Assembly: GCA_002717805.1 (NCBI GenBank)
Contig: PBBS01000006.1
Coordinates: forward strand, 32,840 to 72,574
Direction of reading: 5' to 3'
DNA length: 39,735 nucleotides
Source of the DNA: Chloroflexota bacterium
Lineage (GTDB): Bacteria; Chloroflexota; Dehalococcoidia; Lucifugimonadales; UBA2985
In this document: one piece after another, positions 36,693 to 39,735 of the stretch
Layout of the letters: the number at the start of each line of letters is the position of its first letter
Position numbering within the stretch: the stretch's first letter is position 1
The notes under the pieces: generated by a model
Told to the model about the DNA's origin: nothing
Databases searched by the model: none
The model's input: the letters and a program-made list of their open reading frames with translations, nothing else
Translations under genes and position numbers: made by a program

Positions 36693-38030
36693 ATGAGACA
36701 ATCTCAGGTCGCTAGGGCGGAAAACACTCCCAGACTACTACAATCGGTAGTTGCTGCTATGAAAATCCCAGACTTGCGAAACAAACTCCTGTTCGTGTTC
36801 GCAATGTTAGCTATATTCAGATTCTTAGCTCAAGTACCTGTACCAGGTGTAGAGAGAGAAGCACTTGCAAATTTCTTCAGAGATAACGAACTATTTGGAT
36901 TCCTAGATGTATTCAGTGGTGGTGCTCTAAGAAGCCTAAGTGTAGTTGCACTGGGAGTATTCCCTTATATAACTTCCTCAATAATTATGCAATTAATGGT
37001 ACCAGTGTTCCCTCAATTGAAAGAAATCAGTAAAGAAGGTGAGTCCGGAAGGCAAAGGATAAACCAACTTACTCACTGGCTTATGATACCTATCGCAGCC
37101 GTTCAAGGATTCGGCCAACTTACAGTATTACAAAGAGGAGGCGCTATTAGTGGTGTAGGTCTTACAGGAGATAACTTGCTACCCACTGTGGCCATACTTG
37201 CCTCCCTTATAGCAGGAACAACTCTGTTGGTCTGGATGGGTGAACTTATCACAGAAAAGGGTATAGGCAATGGCATATCGATAATAATATTCGGAGGAAT
37301 AGTTGCCACATTGCCACAAATGGTTGGTCAGGGATTTCTTGAGAGAGACAACGCTGCCGGCCTGATACTGTTAGGGGTACTAGGCCTAATAATGATATAT
37401 TTCATCGTAGTCTTCGGGGAAGCCGAGAGAAGGATACCGGTACAATATGGCAGGTCCGTATTCAGAGGAGGGAGAATGTACAGGCAGGGAGGTAGCTCGC
37501 ACATACCAATTAGAGTGAATTCTGCAGGTATGATACCCCTTATATTCGCATTCTCTATAATGATGTTTCCGAGCATAGCAGCTAGCTACTTTGTAAATCC
37601 TGCTAGTACAGCATTTCTTAGTAAAGCTGCAGCTTTCGTACAGAATCTATTCGATCCGGCTAATTTTGTATACTACATATTCACATTCATACTAGTAGTA
37701 ATATTCACATTTTTCTATGCAATACTGATGTTCCGTCAACAGAATCTAGCTGAAAGCCTTCAAAGAAACGGTGGGTTTATTCCGGGTATAAGGCCAGGAC
37801 AAGCTACTGATGAATACCTAAATAGACTAATTATGAGGATAACTTGGGGAGGAGCCATATTCTTAGGATTGATAGCCGTTTTACCATTCATTATTACCCA
37901 AATAACGGAAATTCGAGCGTTACAACTTCCGGCCATAAGTTTATTAATAATGGTTGGCGTCGCCTTAGATGCAATGCGTCAACTTGAAGCACAACTTATG
38001 ATGAGAAACTATGAAGGGTTCATAAGATAG
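36693..38030 (+). CDS. secY: Preprotein translocase subunit SecY
   Basis: A 445-residue, ten-span channel of the Sec translocase in the plasma membrane. It has the plug-region sequence FLDVFSGGALRSLSVVALGVFPYITSSIIMQL, the PVFPQLKEISKEGESGRQRINQ loop, and the cytosolic GEAERRIPVQYG and RPGQATDEYLNRL loops that meet SecA or the ribosome. Start at 36693, one base after rplO; the first 22 residues are polar, and the ATG at residue 23 (MKIPDLRNK) is a possible alternative start, though it has no ribosome binding site. Confidence 0.97.
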   Translation: MRQSQVARAENTPRLLQSVVAAMKIPDLRNKLLFVFAMLAIFRFLAQVPVPGVEREALANFFRDNELFGFLDVFSGGALRSLSVVALGVFPYITSSIIMQLMVPVFPQLKEISKEGESGRQRINQLTHWLMIPIAAVQGFGQLTVLQRGGAISGVGLTGDNLLPTVAILASLIAGTTLLVWMGELITEKGIGNGISIIIFGGIVATLPQMVGQGFLERDNAAGLILLGVLGLIMIYFIVVFGEAERRIPVQYGRSVFRGGRMYRQGGSSHIPIRVNSAGMIPLIFAFSIMMFPSIAASYFVNPASTAFLSKAAAFVQNLFDPANFVYYIFTFILVVIFTFFYAILMFRQQNLAESLQRNGGFIPGIRPGQATDEYLNRLIMRITWGGAIFLGLIAVLPFIITQITEIRALQLPAISLLIMVGVALDAMRQLEAQLMMRNYEGFIR

Positions 38031-38038
38031 GAGATCAG

Positions 38039-38680
38039 ATGCGAATTGTACTTCTAGGACCACCAGGTGCTGGCAAAGGAACACAAGCCAAAACTATATC
38101 CGAAACTCTAGCAGTTATACACGTAGCCTCTGGTGACCTACTAAGAGAAAATCAGAATAAGGGTACAGAACTTGGCGAAATGGCCAGGGGATATATGCAG
38201 AAAGGTCTACTTGTCCCAGATGATGTGATAATCGGCATGATTCAAGACAGAATATCCAACCCAGACGCTACCAATGGTTATGTACTAGATGGATTCCCAA
38301 GAACATTAGAACAAGCCAGCTCGCTAGATGCTGCCCTAAGTTCTCAAAACCAACATATTGATAAAGTATTAAATATAAAAGTCTCCGATAGTGAACTAAT
38401 CGTTAGACTGTCTGGCAGATGGATATGTCGCGACTGCCAAAGACCATACCACGAAACAAATTCCAAGCCGAAAAAACAAGGCATGTGTGATGAATGCAAT
38501 GGCGAACTCTACCAAAGAGAAGACGATACCTCAGATGCCGTCTCAAAAAGAATCCAAGTATATTCAAATCAGACAGCTCCATTAATAGAATATTACAAAG
38601 AACGGGGTAATCTCGTAGAAATTAATGGAGAACAAAGTATTGAAGATGTTAGAAAGGATCTGCTAGAAACTATTTCCTAG
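38039..38680 (+). CDS. adk: Adenylate kinase (zinc-LID type)
   Basis: A 213-residue enzyme interconverting ATP+AMP and 2 ADP. The P-loop GPPGAGKGTQ is at 7-16, DGFPRT at 84-89, and a LID domain has four cysteines (Cys130/Cys133/Cys150/Cys153) in the zinc-binding arrangement of Gram-positive-type enzymes. TAGGAGA precedes the ATG; its usual place between secY and map is kept. Confidence 0.97.
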   Translation: MRIVLLGPPGAGKGTQAKTISETLAVIHVASGDLLRENQNKGTELGEMARGYMQKGLLVPDDVIIGMIQDRISNPDATNGYVLDGFPRTLEQASSLDAALSSQNQHIDKVLNIKVSDSELIVRLSGRWICRDCQRPYHETNSKPKKQGMCDECNGELYQREDDTSDAVSKRIQVYSNQTAPLIEYYKERGNLVEINGEQSIEDVRKDLLETIS

Positions 38681-38692
38681 TAGAGAATAAGA

Positions 38693-39484
38693 ATGGGTAA
38701 AAATTCAATATTTGCACAATCTTTAGATAGAGACCGCGGGGTAACTATAAAGTCCCCTAGAGAACTCGAGTTTATGCGCGAGGCTGGTAAGGTTGTAGCT
38801 AGTGTAAAAAGAGATCTCATAGATTCTATAAAACCAGGTATGAAAACCCAGGAACTGGATGACATAGCTGTGGAATGCATACAATCCATGGGTGCCAAAC
38901 CTTCCTTTAAGGGATATCTAGGTTTTCCACGCACTATATGTGTGTCTATCAATGAAGAAATTGTACATGGGATACCGGGAGAAAGAGTCATACAAGATGG
39001 AGATTTAGTGAGTATGGATGTAGGAGCCGTTGTAGGTGGTTTCCATGGAGATTCTGCACTTACAGTGGGAGTAGGCTCTATATCCAAAGAGGCTGAAAAT
39101 CTCATGGCCGTAACAGAAACCGCCTTGGACATAGGAATATCAAAAGCTAGGAATAATGCGAGAATCGGGGATGTATCTCACGCTATACAAACCTATATTG
39201 AAAGCAAAGGATTGTCAGTTGTAAGACAATATGTAGGCCATGGCATAGGAAGAGCCTTACATGAAGAGCCACAAATACCTAACTTCGGCAACCTAGGTAC
39301 AGGACCAATACTAAGAAAAGGCATGGTTATAGCCATAGAGCCTATGGTTAACATTGGTGGCTGGGAGACAGAAGTTATGGCGGATAATTGGACGGTAGTA
39401 ACGGCTGATGGAAGTTTGTCAGCACATTTTGAGCATACTTTGGCGATCACAGATGGTGATGCTGAAGTATTAACTAGAATATAG
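38693..39484 (+). CDS. map: Methionine aminopeptidase, type I
   Basis: A 263-residue metalloprotease that removes the initiator Met. All five metal ligands are visible: Asp109, Asp120, His183, Glu216 and Glu247 (VSMDVGA, HGDSA, YVGHGIG, IEPMV, FEHTL). It lacks the N-terminal SH3-like zinc-finger extension of the actinobacterial type Ic. Followed 41 bases later by infA. Confidence 0.97.
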   Translation: MGKNSIFAQSLDRDRGVTIKSPRELEFMREAGKVVASVKRDLIDSIKPGMKTQELDDIAVECIQSMGAKPSFKGYLGFPRTICVSINEEIVHGIPGERVIQDGDLVSMDVGAVVGGFHGDSALTVGVGSISKEAENLMAVTETALDIGISKARNNARIGDVSHAIQTYIESKGLSVVRQYVGHGIGRALHEEPQIPNFGNLGTGPILRKGMVIAIEPMVNIGGWETEVMADNWTVVTADGSLSAHFEHTLAITDGDAEVLTRI

Positions 39485-39525
39485 TATTATTGGTAGTATT
39501 TTCTGAGAAGGATAAAACATCAAAT

Positions 39526-39735
39526 ATGGCTAAAAAGGTAGGACTAGAAATAGAAGGAACCGTCTCTGAATCCCTTCCCAATGCAATGTTTTGGGTGGAT
39601 TTAGCTAATGGTCATCGCGTTTTAGCACACGCTTCAGGGAAAATACGCGTTCATTTCATAAGAGTATTACCAGGTGACAAGGTACTAGTAGAACTATCAC
39701 CTTACGACTTAACTAGAGGTAGGATTACCTACAGA
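39526..39735 (+). CDS. infA: Translation initiation factor IF-1 (3' end cut by window)
   Basis: ATG at 39526; 70 codons are visible to the window edge. [43 protein letters not shown] and the final [10 protein letters not shown] give the complete S1-like OB fold of IF-1, usually 72-74 residues, so only the last few residues and the stop are missing. AAGGA lies about 13 bases upstream, rather far. Blocks the A site during initiation in known systems. Confidence 0.95.
   Translation, partial: MAKKVGLEIEGTVSESLPNAMFWVDLANGHRVLAHASGKIRVHFIRVLPGDKVLVELSPYDLTRGRITYR

Overview
The window is a continuous stretch of AT-rich bacterial chromosome with tightly packed genes. It contains no phage, transposon, CRISPR or plasmid signature. 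The gene order rpsL-rpsG-fusA-rpsJ-...-infA has no tuf between fusA and rpsJ. The S14 protein is the 61-residue zinc type, adenylate kinase carries a four-cysteine LID, and there are several crotonases plus a double CaiB/BaiF CoA-transferase. Together these suggest a marine member of the Chloroflexota (SAR202/Dehalococcoidia-like). That placement is inferred from gene content and was not tested by phylogeny.

Left part (1-11.8 kb), a metabolic and housekeeping mix. The end of rarA/mgsA faces two tandem crotonase paralogues on the minus strand. Next come small membrane or zinc-ribbon proteins, including a 26-residue microprotein too short for routine gene calling, a cupin, and a tRNA-Thr(CGU) with encoded CCA and a recognisable promoter. 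An 889-residue tandem CoA-transferase follows, then a histidine phosphatase with unusual codon use, a third crotonase lacking one catalytic Glu, recF, a sirtuin and a thioredoxin-type arsenate reductase.

Middle (11.8-24.2 kb). leuS (minus) is followed by lpd and a flavin-reductase-like protein. After a 0.3 kb promoter-bearing gap comes a 752-residue protein that reads as a highly divergent ATP-dependent phosphoenolpyruvate carboxykinase (PEPCK) relative with altered active-site positions; it is the most novel gene here. A class-I glutamine amidotransferase/peptidase C26 and gyrA follow on the same strand. An inositol-monophosphatase-family gene and trpS are coupled on the minus strand.

Right part (24.3-39.7 kb). 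A near-consensus sigma-70 promoter (TTGACA-17-TATATT) precedes one long merged str/S10/spc operon: rpsL, rpsG, fusA, rpsJ, rplC, rplD, rplW, rplB, rpsS, rplV, rpsC, rplP, rpmC, rpsQ, rplN, rplX, rplE, rpsN, rpsH, rplF, rplR, rpsE, rpmD, rplO, secY, adk, map and infA (cut by the window edge). Genes abut or overlap almost throughout, four initiate at TTG, and S3, S17 and L5 carry unusual charged low-complexity extensions. Isoleucine in these ribosomal genes is encoded mostly by AUA (22 of 25 in rpsC by hand count).

No multi-gene defence or biosynthetic system was found. The points most worth following up are the PEPCK-like protein, the ribosomal protein extensions and gene overlaps, the AUA preference, and the small-protein/palindrome region at 2.9-4.9 kb.
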